In this document: positions 34,585 to 43,293 of the stretch, one piece after another | Numbering within the stretch: the stretch's first letter is position 1 | Layout of the letters: every line of letters begins with the position of its first letter | Origin: Streptomyces brevispora | GTDB taxonomy: Bacteria; Actinomycetota; Actinomycetes; Streptomycetales; Streptomycetaceae | Direction: 5' to 3' | Assembly (NCBI RefSeq): GCF_007829885.1 | Contig: NZ_VIWW01000001.1 | Coordinates: 1,984,001 to 2,048,000, forward strand | DNA: 64,000 bases | Translations under genes and position numbers: made by a program | Notes under the pieces: generated by a model | The model's input: the letters and a program-made list of their open reading frames with translations, nothing else | What the model was told of the DNA's origin: nothing | Database searches by the model: none

Positions 34585-34866
34585 TTACTTACCCTTGGCG
34601 GCTTCCTTGAGCTTCGAGCCCGCGGAGACCTTCACGCTGTAGCCGGCCGGGATGTCGATCGGGTCGCCGGTCTGCGGGTTACGAGCGGTGCGAGCGGCAC
34701 GGTGGGTGCGCTCGAAGGTCAGGAAACCGGGGATGGTGACCTTCTCGTCGCCCTTGGCGACGATCTCACCGACGGTCTCGGCGAGCGCGGCCAGCACGGC
34801 GTCGGCGTCCTTGCGAGTCACCTCGGCGCGGTCGGCCAGGGCGGCCACCAGCTCACTGCGGTTCAT
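34585..34866 (-). CDS. hupA: HU-family nucleoid protein
   Basis: A 93-residue DNA-bending protein of the HU family, matching the short housekeeping HU of Streptomyces rather than the long HupS-type with a Lys-rich tail. The core is MNRSELVAALADRAEVTRKD, then VTIPGFLTFERTHRAARTAR (beta-arm) and NPQTGDPIDIPAGY. The ATG at 34866 has GGGAG at -10; the longer frame upstream is not coding. Monocistronic with its own terminator. Confidence 0.95.
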   Translation of the reverse strand: MNRSELVAALADRAEVTRKDADAVLAALAETVGEIVAKGDEKVTIPGFLTFERTHRAARTARNPQTGDPIDIPAGYSVKVSAGSKLKEAAKGK

Positions 34867-35206
34867 GTTGTTACTCCCGTGTTCTTCTTGCCTGTGAGGC
34901 GTGAGATCGAAGCCGATGCTGCCAGGGCCCTCGGACAGTCCCCGGACTCGGGTCCGTGTGAGAACCCTCGCGCCCCGTGGGGTCTCCCCCGGACGAAGTC
35001 CTTGGGAAAGCATCCTGCCCCCACCTGCGGCGGGAAAGCCAATCCGGCACCCTCCGGAGTCACACGAAAAGCGCCACTGCCTCGTCGTGGTGACGTTCCG
35101 TCGACTCCCCGAAAGCGGTCCGCAGCGGGTGCGGACTCCGCGGGACGCGTCGCCCGCCCACCCTAAAGGGGCGTTTGGGGCGCCGCGACCCGCGACGCGC
35201 CGTTCG
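34867..35206. other. HU gene promoter region
   Basis: 340 bases between the HU start and the malic enzyme stop, both minus strand. No gene is supported. It must contain the HU promoter; I see no clear dyad or consensus boxes, and no strong hairpin for the malic enzyme gene. Confidence 0.5.
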
Positions 35207-36640
35207 TCAGACGGAGGTGGGGCCCGTCACAGCCGCCCCGGCCGACTTGGCGGCGTCCCGGACCGCTCCGGCGACCGCTCCGGCGACCTTGTCGTTGAAG
35301 ACCGACGGGATGATGTAGTTCGCGTTCACCTCGTCCTCGGCGACGACGTCGGCGAGGGCGCGCGCGGCGGCGAGCATCATCTCCGTGTTCACGGTGCGGG
35401 ACTGGGCGTCCAGGAGTCCACGGAAGACGCCGGGGAAGACCAGGACGTTGTTGATCTGGTTGGGGAAGTCCGAACGGCCGGTGGCCACGACCGCCGCCGT
35501 CTCACGGGCGACCGCCGGGTCGACCTCGGGGTCCGGGTTCGCGAGCGCGAACACGATCGCGCCCTCCGCCATGGCCGCGACATCGGTCCCGTCCAGCACG
35601 TTCGGGGCCGAGACGCCGATGAAGACGTCGGCACCCACGACCGCCTGCTTGAGGGTGCCGGTGACGGACTCCGGGTTGGTGTTGTCGGCGATCCAGCGCA
35701 GCGGCGAATCGGCGGCGGCGGAGACCAGGTCCTCGCGGCCGGCGTGCACCACGCCGTGGATGTCGGCGACGACCGCGTGCTTGACACCCGCGTCGATGAG
35801 GAGCTTCAGGATGGCCGTACCGGCCGCTCCGGCGCCGGACATGACGACCCGTACGTCCCCGATGGCCTTGCCCACCACGCGCAGCGCGTTGGTCAGCGAG
35901 GCCAGTACGACGATGGCGGTGCCGTGCTGGTCGTCGTGGAAGACGGGGATGTCCAGGGCCTCGCGCAGCCGGGCCTCGATCTCGAAGCAGCGCGGCGCGG
36001 AGATGTCCTCCAGGTTGATGCCCGCGAAGCCGGGGGCGATCGCCTTGACGATCTCGACGATCGCGTCGGTGTCCTGGGTGTCCAGGCAGATCGGCCAGGC
36101 GTCGATGCCGGCGAACCGCTTGAAGAGGGCCGCCTTGCCCTCCATCACCGGAAGGGCGGCCATCGGGCCGATGTTGCCGAGGCCGAGCACCGCGGAGCCG
36201 TCCGTCACGACTGCGACGGAGTTGCGCTTGATGGTGAGGCGGCGGGCGTCCTCGGGGTTCTCGGCGATCGCCATGCAGACCCGGGCCACACCGGGGGTGT
36301 AGATCATCGAGAGGTCGTCACGGTTGCGGATGGGGTGCTTCGACTGCATCTCGATCTTGCCGCCGAGGTGCATCAGGAACGTACGGTCGGACACCTTGCC
36401 GAGGACGACGCCCTCGATGTCGCGCAGGCCTTCGACGATCTCGTCGGCGTGGGACGTGGAGGAGGCCGCGATCGTGACGTCGATCCGAAGCTTGTCGTGG
36501 CCGGAAGCGGTCACGTCGAGGCCGGTGACCGAACCACCGGAGGACTCCACGGCTGTGGTGAGCTGGGAGACCGCTGTGCCGCTCGCGGGCACCTCCAGCC
36601 TGACCGTCATCGAGTACGAGACGCTGGGCGCCGTTGCCAT
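35207..36640 (-). CDS. NAD(P)-dependent malic enzyme with N-terminal ACT domain
   Basis: A 477-residue enzyme that decarboxylates malate to pyruvate. Residues 1-90 are an ACT regulatory domain ([33 protein letters not shown]); the rest is malic enzyme: [16 protein letters not shown], the conserved Lys/Asp region [36 protein letters not shown] and the Rossmann motif [15 protein letters not shown] domains usually bind amino acids, so activity may be amino-acid-regulated. Start at ATG 36640 ([10 protein letters not shown]), with GGA nine bases before; the longer frame is rejected. A 7-bp dyad lies about 92 bases upstream (36732-36750). Confidence 0.94.
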   Translation of the reverse strand: MATAPSVSYSMTVRLEVPASGTAVSQLTTAVESSGGSVTGLDVTASGHDKLRIDVTIAASSTSHADEIVEGLRDIEGVVLGKVSDRTFLMHLGGKIEMQSKHPIRNRDDLSMIYTPGVARVCMAIAENPEDARRLTIKRNSVAVVTDGSAVLGLGNIGPMAALPVMEGKAALFKRFAGIDAWPICLDTQDTDAIVEIVKAIAPGFAGINLEDISAPRCFEIEARLREALDIPVFHDDQHGTAIVVLASLTNALRVVGKAIGDVRVVMSGAGAAGTAILKLLIDAGVKHAVVADIHGVVHAGREDLVSAAADSPLRWIADNTNPESVTGTLKQAVVGADVFIGVSAPNVLDGTDVAAMAEGAIVFALANPDPEVDPAVARETAAVVATGRSDFPNQINNVLVFPGVFRGLLDAQSRTVNTEMMLAAARALADVVAEDEVNANYIIPSVFNDKVAGAVAGAVRDAAKSAGAAVTGPTSV

Positions 36641-37076
36641 GGCCGAGTCCTTCGCTTTCCTTAGCTTCATTGCTAGCGGCTGGAGCTGGCAAACAAGAAC
36701 AGCCCCGCACGCGCCTTCAGATATTCGCACCTACCGGCGAGTAGCCGGTAATGACTGCCACACTTCGGAAAACATCTTCCACCATGCGGGATGCGAAGGC
36801 TCCAGTGGTACCCCCGGCGGACGCCGTGCGTGCCCACGAACAAAAACAGACCCGCGTCACCGGAAGGTGACGCGGGTCTGTCTTCTTCAGTCAAGCGGCA
36901 CCGACCCGCCATGCTCGCCTCGCGGCAAGTGGTCGCTCGAAGCGACGAAGGTTGGGCCCGGGGGCTTGGATCGAGCCGGTGCCGACACCAGGCTAACAAA
37001 CACCCTGGAGAAGTGATTCCCGTGGCGCAGGTTGACCGGGAAAAGGCTCCCCGGCCCGCCGCCGCCCCGGTCGGCG
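36641..37076. other. Gap upstream of the malic enzyme gene
   Basis: 436 bases with no supported gene. It holds a dyad TACCGGC/GCCGGTA (36732-36738, 36744-36750) that may be an operator for malic enzyme, and a strong hairpin described separately. Short frames here have poor codon bias and no ribosome site. Confidence 0.5.
36846..36881 (-). terminator. Terminator after the HelD-like gene
   Basis: A perfect 16-bp stem (36846-36861 with 36866-36881) with loop GGAA. On the minus strand it is followed by TTTTTG, a real U-run, unusual in this genome. It lies 196 bases past the stop of the HelD-like gene, so a long 3' region or an unrecognised short RNA may precede it. Confidence 0.8.
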
Positions 37077-39458
37077 TCAGTCCCTCAGCAGGTCCGGCAC
37101 CCCGTCCTCGTCGGGCAGGTCCCGCTCCCCCGAGACGACCGTGAGCTGCTGGGTCGCCCGCGTCAACGCGACGTACAGCACCCGCAGCCCCGCCGGGGAC
37201 TCGTCCGCGATCTCCGCGGGCGAGACGACCACCGTGGCGTCGTACTCGAGGCCCTTCGCCTCCAGGCTGCCGAGCGCGACCACCCGTTCGCCGAGCTCCG
37301 CGAGCCACTTGCGGGCCTGCGCACGCCGGTGCATCGCGACGACGACACCGACCGTGCCGTCCACCTCGCCGAGCAGCCGCCGCGCCTCCTCGCGCACCGT
37401 CCCGGCCAGATCCCCGTCCCGCACGGTCTCGAAGCGCGGCCGGACGCCCGTGGAGCGGACGGCGGCCGGTGACTCCATGCCGGGCATCGCGAGCGCGAGG
37501 ACCTTGGTGGCGAGTTCGGCGATCTCCGCCGGGTTGCGGTAGTTGACGGTCAGGGTGAACCGGCGGCGCGGACGGTTGCCGAGCGCCTCGTCACGCGCCG
37601 CGGCGGCCTCGTCCGGGTCGGACCAGGAGGACTGCGCCGGGTCCCCGACGATCGTCCAGGTGGCGTGCCGGCCGCGGCGGCCGACCATGCGCCACTGCAT
37701 GGGCGTGAGGTCCTGCGCCTCGTCGACGATGACGTGCGCGTACTCCGTGCGCTCCGCCGCGAGCCGCTCGGCCCGCTCCCACTGGGTCTCCTCCCGCTGC
37801 GGCATCAGCTCCTCCAGACCGGTGAGGTGGTCCAGCGGATCGAACTCGCGCTTGCGCTTCGGCCGGTTCGGGGTGCCGATCAGATTCTGCAACTCGTCCA
37901 GCATCGCCACGTCGTGGACGGACAACGGCCCCTGCCCCGCACTGTCGAGGCGCTTCAGGGAGCGCGCCAGCCTGCGCACCTCGCCCTGGTTGAGGGTGCG
38001 GCGCGCCCATCGGGCGAGCCGCTTCTCGTCGGACATCGCGGCGAGCACCCCGCGCGGGGTGAGCTCGGGCCACCAGGCGTTCAGGAACTGGATGAACGGC
38101 GTCTCGGTGGAGACGTCCTCGTCGAACGACGAGCGCAGTTCGGCGGCCAGCTCCTGATCGGTGTAACGGCCCCGGCCGGACGACCTGCTCCACAGCGCGT
38201 CCAGCAGCAGCTTGCGGGCGCGCGGGCGCAGCAGGTTGACCGGTGCGGTGCCGCTGAGGACGTTGTTCCGGATGCGCCGGAGCTCGTCCTCGTTCAGCTC
38301 GACGCGGGCGCCGAAGGCCACCACCCGCAGCCGGGTGGGCGTGACGGCCTCCTGCGGAGCCTGCTCCGCCTCCCCGAACGCCAGCTGGCCCTCGGCCTCG
38401 GGGGCCGGCCGGACCACGGGCTGCTCCAGCGCCCCGCGGGCCGCCTTGCGCAGCACATGGAGGATCCGGGAGGAGCCCTTGATGCGGGCGACGGCCGGTT
38501 CGTCGTAGGTGGTGGCGCCCGCCGTGCCCGCCGCATCGTCCGACAGCGAGCCGACCGCACGGATCGCGACCTGGCCCTCCTCGCCGAGCGAGGGCAGCAC
38601 CCCTTCGGTGTACGCGACCAGCAGCGGCGTCGGCGAGACGACGAGGATGCCGCCCGCGTACCGCCGCCGGTCCTGGTAGAGCAGGTACGCGGCACGGTGC
38701 AGGGCGACCGCCGTCTTGCCGGTGCCGGGACCGCCCGAGACCTCGGTGACCGAGGCGGCGGGCGCCCGGATCACCAGGTCCTGCTCCGCCTGGATGGAGG
38801 AGACGATGTCCCGCATGGTGTGGCTGCGGGCCTGCCCGAGCGCCGCCATCAGCGCACCGTCCCCGATGACGGGGAGCTTGTCGCCCCCCAGGTACGCGGT
38901 CAGCTCGGGACGCATCAGGTCGTCCTCGACCCCCAGGACCCTGCGGCCCTTGGAGCGGATGACCCGGCGGCGTACCACCCTGCCCGGTTCCTTGGGCGTC
39001 GACCGGTAGAAGGGCGCGGCGGCCGGCGCCCGCCAGTCGATGACCAGCGGCGCGTAGTCGGAGTCGAGGACCCCGATCCGGCCGATGTGCAGTGTCTCCG
39101 CGATGTCGGCGGTGCTGTCCTCCCGTACTGCGTCGTCGGCCGGATCCACGGAGGTGAACGCGCCGTCGGGGCCGCGCTCGCCGTCCTTGCCGAGCAGCAG
39201 GTCGATCCTCCCGAAGAGGAAGTCCTCGAACTCGCTGTTCAGCCGGTTGAGGTGGATTCCGGCCCGGAACACCTGGGCGTCTCGCTCGGCGAGCGCTCCC
39301 GGTGTCCCGACCTGGCCGCGTTTGACGGCATCACTCATGAGAAATTCCGCCTCGTGGATCTTCTCCTCGAGGCGGTGGTAAACACGGTCGAGATGTTCCT
39401 GCTCGACACCGATTTCCCGGTCCCGCAACGAATCGACAGCGGCATCCTGCGCGGCCAC
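37077..39458 (-). CDS. HelD-like UvrD-family helicase / RNA polymerase-associated ATPase
   Basis: A 793-residue superfamily I ATPase. The N-terminal about 90 residues form a coiled coil (EQEHLDRVYHRLEEKIHEAE) as in HelD, then Walker A SGGPGTGKTAVAL (about 240), the DExx motif VIVDEAQDLTPMQW and UvrD-C motifs (GVVVAMHRRAQARKW, VVSPAEIADESPAGLRVLYV). HelD proteins remove stalled RNA polymerase from DNA; in S. venezuelae the relative HelR gives rifampicin tolerance and has a rifamycin-associated element upstream, which I do not see here. The ATG is 39458. Upstream lie four 13-base repeats and the CGNR regulator gene. Confidence 0.88.
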   Translation of the reverse strand: MAAQDAAVDSLRDREIGVEQEHLDRVYHRLEEKIHEAEFLMSDAVKRGQVGTPGALAERDAQVFRAGIHLNRLNSEFEDFLFGRIDLLLGKDGERGPDGAFTSVDPADDAVREDSTADIAETLHIGRIGVLDSDYAPLVIDWRAPAAAPFYRSTPKEPGRVVRRRVIRSKGRRVLGVEDDLMRPELTAYLGGDKLPVIGDGALMAALGQARSHTMRDIVSSIQAEQDLVIRAPAASVTEVSGGPGTGKTAVALHRAAYLLYQDRRRYAGGILVVSPTPLLVAYTEGVLPSLGEEGQVAIRAVGSLSDDAAGTAGATTYDEPAVARIKGSSRILHVLRKAARGALEQPVVRPAPEAEGQLAFGEAEQAPQEAVTPTRLRVVAFGARVELNEDELRRIRNNVLSGTAPVNLLRPRARKLLLDALWSRSSGRGRYTDQELAAELRSSFDEDVSTETPFIQFLNAWWPELTPRGVLAAMSDEKRLARWARRTLNQGEVRRLARSLKRLDSAGQGPLSVHDVAMLDELQNLIGTPNRPKRKREFDPLDHLTGLEELMPQREETQWERAERLAAERTEYAHVIVDEAQDLTPMQWRMVGRRGRHATWTIVGDPAQSSWSDPDEAAAARDEALGNRPRRRFTLTVNYRNPAEIAELATKVLALAMPGMESPAAVRSTGVRPRFETVRDGDLAGTVREEARRLLGEVDGTVGVVVAMHRRAQARKWLAELGERVVALGSLEAKGLEYDATVVVSPAEIADESPAGLRVLYVALTRATQQLTVVSGERDLPDEDGVPDLLRD

Positions 39459-39552
39459 CGAGGCCCCCTTCTGACGTGCATTGGGCAGCCGTCAACCCTA
39501 TGCGACGCGAGGCCCGTCGCGCACCTGCCACGAGCATGTGATCTCGCCGGCC

Positions 39553-39604
39553 GGGGACACCCGTCGGGGACACCCGTCGGGGACACCCGTCGGGGACACC
39601 CGTC
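39553..39604. repeat. 13-base tandem repeat x4 between the CGNR and HelD genes
   Basis: GGGGACACCCGTC is repeated four times without gaps (39553-39565, 39566-39578, 39579-39591, 39592-39604). It lies 64 bases past the CGNR gene stop and 95 bases upstream of the HelD start, so it could influence either. Confidence 0.95.
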
Positions 39605-39668
39605 GGGAACGTGCCGGCCGTGGCCGACGACCGGGACGCCGGTGGGGGCGCTCAGCGGCTCCCAGGGG

Positions 39669-40283
39669 TCACGGCGCCCCGGACCCGTCGGCCCGGTCCG
39701 CGTTCCGCCGCCGGTGCCGGGCCACCCGTTCGCGGTTCCCGCACACCTCGCTCGAACACCAGCGCCGGCGCCGGCCGCGTGAGGTGTCCAGATAGATCCG
39801 GTGGCAGGTGTCGCCCTCGCAGCGGCGCAGCCCGCCCAGCGCCACCGGGTCGGTGAGGAGCTCCACGGCGTCGCGCGCCACGGTGGCGAGCAGCGCCCGG
39901 CAGTCGGGTTCGGCGGTGAGCCCGCGCACCAGGGCGCCGTTCCCGGCGCGCACGGCGCGCACTCCGGGCGGCGCTCCGGCGGCGAGTGCGTTGACCCGCT
40001 CCAGGGCGCCCTCGGCCCCACGGCCGCCGAGCTGCGCGGTCAGCAGCCGGTCGACGGCGGTCCTCAACTGCCGGAAGAGTACGAGCCAGTCGTGGTCCAC
40101 GGCGGCGAGCCGGGTGCCCCGCGGTACGGACCCGGAGGCCACCAGCCAGTCGGCGAGCAGCTCGGGCCGGTCCAGCGGATCGGGGGCGCCGGGGCCGCCG
40201 GCCGCCGTCGCCACCAGGTCGAGACAGAGCCGCCCGGCGTCGAACCGCCAGTCGCACGAGCCCTTGCGCGTCGCCATGCGCAT
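39669..40283 (-). CDS. CGNR zinc-finger regulator
   Basis: A 204-residue protein with an ABATE-type N-terminal domain (FDAGRLCLDLVATAAG) and a C-terminal CGNR zinc finger: RRCEGDTCHRIYLDTSRG then WCSSEVCGNRERVARHRRR, four Cys ligands and the CGNR signature, probably DNA-binding. The ATG at 40283 has GAGGTGG before it. The effector and target are unknown. Confidence 0.9.
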   Translation of the reverse strand: MRMATRKGSCDWRFDAGRLCLDLVATAAGGPGAPDPLDRPELLADWLVASGSVPRGTRLAAVDHDWLVLFRQLRTAVDRLLTAQLGGRGAEGALERVNALAAGAPPGVRAVRAGNGALVRGLTAEPDCRALLATVARDAVELLTDPVALGGLRRCEGDTCHRIYLDTSRGRRRRWCSSEVCGNRERVARHRRRNADRADGSGAP

Positions 40284-40408
40284 GTCACCACCTCGGGTCC
40301 GGCGGGCGTCCACACCAGAGTGCCCCTCCCGAACCCCGCCCGTAACCCCTGCCGCCGCGCGGACCACGGCAGCCGGGGCCGCTCGGCGTCCGCCCGAGCG
40401 GCGCCGGC

Positions 40409-40456
40409 CCGTTCAGACCCCGGGCCGTTCAGACCCCGGGCCGTTCAGGCCCCGGG
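40409..40456. repeat. 16-base tandem repeat x3 containing the GNAT gene stop codon
   Basis: CCGTTCAGACCCCGGG at 40409-40424 and 40425-40440, and CCGTTCAGGCCCCGGG at 40441-40456. The last copy holds the stop (TGA, bases 40445-40447 on the minus strand) and the last codons of the acetyltransferase gene; the other two are downstream copies, each with a TGA in the same position. Confidence 0.9.
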
Positions 40457-41029
40457 CGCGGCCGGTTCCCCGGTCAGCGGGCCGTCGTGCAGGATGCGCT
40501 GGAAGAGCCGGTGGTCGCGCCATTCGCCGTCGATGTGGAGGTAGCGCGGGGCGAGGCCGAACTGCTCGAAGCCGCACTTGGTGAGCACCCGTTGCGACGC
40601 CGTGTTGGCCGTCACCGTCCCGGCCTCGACCCGGTGCAGCCGCAGCTCGTCCCGGGCCAGGTCGCAGATCTTGCGCACCGCGGCGGTGGCCAGCCCGCGG
40701 CCCGTGTACTCGACGTCCACCCAGTAGCCGAGCGTGGCGCTGCGGAACGGCCCGAGTGCGATGGCGTTGAGGTTGAACCCGCCGATCGCCCGGTCCTCCT
40801 CGTCCGCCAGCACCCAGGCCATCGCGCGCCCCGCCTCGCGGTCGGCCAGCAGCCCGGCCAGCCGCTGCCGCTGCCCCTCCTCGGTGTAGAAGGCGTCGGG
40901 CCGCCGGGGCTCCCAGGGCCTCATGTACGCACGGCTGCGGGTCATCGATTCGGCGAGGGAAGCGGCGTCGGCCGCGGTGACGGGACGCAGTCGTACCTCC
41001 GCGTCGAGCCGGTGGGTCTCGTTGATCAT
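40445..41029 (-). CDS. GNAT-family N-acetyltransferase (RimJ/RimL-like)
   Basis: A 194-residue acetyltransferase: VRLRPVTAADAASLAESMTR at the start, the acetyl-CoA loop DVEYTGRGLATAAVRKICDL (the Q/RxxGxG/A element is TGRGLAT) and TVTANTASQRVLTKCGFEQF. Such enzymes acetylate ribosomal proteins, antibiotics or small amines; the acceptor is not predictable. The ATG is 41029 (MINETHRLDAEV); a longer frame upstream is not coding. Its last codons lie in a 16-base repeat. Confidence 0.92.
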   Translation of the reverse strand: MINETHRLDAEVRLRPVTAADAASLAESMTRSRAYMRPWEPRRPDAFYTEEGQRQRLAGLLADREAGRAMAWVLADEEDRAIGGFNLNAIALGPFRSATLGYWVDVEYTGRGLATAAVRKICDLARDELRLHRVEAGTVTANTASQRVLTKCGFEQFGLAPRYLHIDGEWRDHRLFQRILHDGPLTGEPAAPGA

Positions 41030-41188
41030 CCCCGCACGGTATCCCGGCCCGATCAGGCCGCTCCGGCCGATCCGGAGGCATGGGCCGCCCGGAACGCGGC
41101 ACGGGCGCTCATGCGCACCGCCGCGTCCGCCCTCCCCCTGCGGTCCCCGCGCCCGATGACGCGACAGCCCCCTCAGGAGTCCACGCAG

Positions 41189-41291
41189 TTGCGGCAAGGC
41201 GGTTCCTCAGCAGCCCGCGTACTTGCGGCAAGGCGGTTCCTCAGCAGCCCCGCGCGTTATGGCAAGGCAGTTCCCTCACGAGTCCGCGTAC
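41189..41291. repeat. About 34-base repeats x3 at the end of the HemD-OmpR gene
   Basis: Three units: 41189-41222, 41223-41258 and 41259-41291. The first two are identical over 28 bases (41189-41216, 41223-41250). The third is a more divergent copy that holds the end of the coding region with its stop. On the minus strand the coding end is thus followed by two degraded copies of itself. Confidence 0.85.
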
Positions 41292-42418
41292 TTGGCGTCC
41301 GACGCCGGGTCCAGGGCCAGCCGGTAGCCGCGCTTGACGACCGTCTGGACGATCCGGGGCACGCCGAGTGCGGTACGCAGCCGGGCCATCGCCGTCTCCA
41401 CCGCGTGCTCGTCCGTACCGCTGCCGGGCAGGGCGCGCAGCAGATCGGCGCGGGGCACCACCCAGCCCGGCCTGCGGGCCAGGGTGTGCAGCAGGGCCAT
41501 CCCGGCCGGCGGTACCGGGCGCAGCTCGTCGTCGACCAGGACGGCGTGGCCGCGGATCTCGACCCGGTGTCCCGCGACGGGCAACGCACGTGCCCGGGTG
41601 GGCAGTTCACGGCAGAGCGTCTGGACGAGCGGGCCGAGCCGGAAGCGCTCCGGCTGGACCGTGCCGATCCCGCGGTCCTGCAACGGCAGTGCGGTGACCG
41701 GTCCGACGCAGGCCGACACGACGTCGTCCCGCAGGGCGCTCAGCAGTTCGGGAAGCAGCCCGCGCACCTCGGCACGGCCCAGCAGCGAGGCGGCGGCCGG
41801 GGCGCTGGTGAAGGTGAGCGCGTCCAGGTCGCGGGCGACGGTGAGGTCGAGGAGCCGGTCGAGCGGGGTGATGTCCTCGGGCGGCATCCAGCGGTAGACC
41901 GGGACGCCGATGACCTCGGCTCCGGCCGCCCGCAGTGACTCCACGAAGCCGGGGAGCGGTTCGCCGTGCAGCTGGAGGGCGATGCGGCGGCCCTCGACGC
42001 CCTCCGCCAGCAGCCGTTCCAGCACCTCCGCCATGGACTCGGAGGCGGGTGACCACGCCTCGGTCAGCCCGGCGGCCCGGACCGCGCCCTTGACCTTGGG
42101 GCCGCGGGCCAGCAGCTCGACGCCGCGCAGCCGGTCCAGCAACTGGGCCCCGATACCCCAGCCCTCGGCGGCCTCGATCCAGCCCCGGAAGCCGATCGCG
42201 GTGGTGGCGAGGACCACGTCGGGGGCGCTGTCGATGAGTTCCTCGGTGGCGGCGAGGAGTTCACCGTCGTCGGCGAGCGGCACGATCCGCAGGGCCGGCG
42301 CGTGCACCACGGCGGCGCCGCGTCGCCGCAGCAGCGTGGCGAGTTCGTCCGCCCGGCGCGCGGCGGTGACGCCGACCGTGAAGCCCGCGAGGGGCCCGTG
42401 CTGTTCGTCGTCGCGCAT
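41276..42418 (-). CDS. Uroporphyrinogen-III synthase-like protein fused to an OmpR-type winged helix
   Basis: A 380-residue fusion. The front (residues 10-255) has the HemD fold (GFTVGVTAARRADELATLLR, DVVLATTAIGFRGWIEAAEG, LTFTSAPAAASLLG); the back is a DNA-binding winged helix of the response-regulator kind (GHRVEIRGHAVLVDDELRPV, TDEHAVETAMARLRTALG, VVKRGYRLAL). The M. tuberculosis relative Rv0260c, as I recall, lies beside narK3, and a broken narK-type gene is adjacent here, so it is probably a nitrate/nitrite-related regulator rather than a haem enzyme. I take ATG 42418; a GTG at 42502 is in frame but would put the start four bases from a GlnR-like box. Confidence 0.85.
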   Translation of the reverse strand: MRDDEQHGPLAGFTVGVTAARRADELATLLRRRGAAVVHAPALRIVPLADDGELLAATEELIDSAPDVVLATTAIGFRGWIEAAEGWGIGAQLLDRLRGVELLARGPKVKGAVRAAGLTEAWSPASESMAEVLERLLAEGVEGRRIALQLHGEPLPGFVESLRAAGAEVIGVPVYRWMPPEDITPLDRLLDLTVARDLDALTFTSAPAAASLLGRAEVRGLLPELLSALRDDVVSACVGPVTALPLQDRGIGTVQPERFRLGPLVQTLCRELPTRARALPVAGHRVEIRGHAVLVDDELRPVPPAGMALLHTLARRPGWVVPRADLLRALPGSGTDEHAVETAMARLRTALGVPRIVQTVVKRGYRLALDPASDAKYADS

Positions 42419-42506
42419 ATGGTCTACCCGGCTCTCGTCCCGCTGCTGCTCGATGGTGCGGAGGACCGACCCTGTCAACGATGCGTGACAGGCTCGGTTC
42501 ACCGGT

Positions 42507-42522
42507 ATTTCCCGCCCGTTAC
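42507..42522 (-). promoter_or_regulatory. GlnR-like half box upstream of the HemD-OmpR gene
   Basis: On the minus strand GTAAC, six bases, GAAAT, close to the GlnR a-site consensus gTnAc-n6-GaAAc of Streptomyces. It lies about 90 bases upstream of ATG 42418. Only one half-site is clear. Confidence 0.4.
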
Positions 42523-42547
42523 GTCACCCGACACCGTGCGGTCATCA

Positions 42548-43166
42548 TCACACCTCGGCGTGGCGGAGCCGGGGCTTCGCCGGGACGGCCGCGGTGCGGC
42601 GAAGGTATACCGCCCAGGTGAGCACGGAACACACTCCGTACAGGACGAGGAAGGACCAGAAGGCCGCCGTTCCCGTGCCCGAAGTCCGGAAGGACTGCCG
42701 GAACGCGAGGTCGATGCCGAGCCCGCCGAGTGCGCCGACCGCACCGATGAGCCCCATGGCCGCCCCGGACAGCCGCCGTCCGTGGGCCGCCGCCTCCTCG
42801 CCGCGCAGGCCCCGGGCGAGCGCCTTGGCGAGGAAGACGCCGGGCGACGGTCGGCAGCAGGAGGGTGAGCGCGCTGAACACGGTCCGGTTCCGCCCGCCG
42901 AACCGGGCCACGGCGAAGGTGTACGGCACCCGCACGATCGCGCCGACCAGCGTCGCGGTCGAGATCAGGAAGAACTTTCCGGCCGGGTCCACCCCGTACT
43001 CCGGCCCCATGAACAGGACCATCACCGACCACAGGGTCCAGACGGAGAAACCGATGTGCTCGGAGAGGACGGAGAACCAGAGATTCCGGCGGGCGATCCG
43101 CTCACCCTTCTCCCGCCAGAAAGTCTCGTCCTCCGGCTCCCACTGCTCGATCCAACGGCCAGCCAT
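42548..43166 (-). pseudogene. Internally deleted, frameshifted nitrate/nitrite transporter (narK type)
   Basis: The first about 110 residues match the NarK/NNP start (WIEQWEPEDETFWREKGERI, ARRNLWFSVLSEHIGFSVWT) through span 3, ending near SALTLLLPTV. Coding then changes frame at about 42840-42850 and resumes with the C-terminal end (VFLAKALARG, then MGLIGAVGALGGLGIDLAFR and QSFRTSGTGTAAFWSFLVLY). Only about 206 codons remain of the usual 450-500, so roughly 800 bases are missing. Both ends keep normal codon bias, so the event is recent or selection weak. The neighbour on the same strand is the HemD-OmpR regulator. The product cannot transport. Confidence 0.88.
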
Positions 43167-43293
43167 CACGCGCCTCCACGGTGGACGGGGTGTTGTTCCC
43201 GACGCCAGCGAGCACGCGTTTCGGCGTGGTGCCGTGAGGTGACCGGTGCGCAACCTTGCTCTCACCGGGCCGGGGGCGGCCCGGTGAGGGCGG

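Noticed and set aside
39553..39604. CRISPR or iteron-type origin at the 13-base repeats
   Set aside because: No spacers, no cas genes, no replication initiator; only four short units.
39459..39668. Rifamycin-associated element upstream of the HelD-like gene
   Set aside because: I looked for the GGGGCTTGC-type inverted motif and did not find it; only the 13-base repeats are present.
41276..42418. Plain haem-pathway uroporphyrinogen-III synthase
   Set aside because: The C-terminal winged helix and the narK remnant next door fit a regulator; no other haem gene is nearby.
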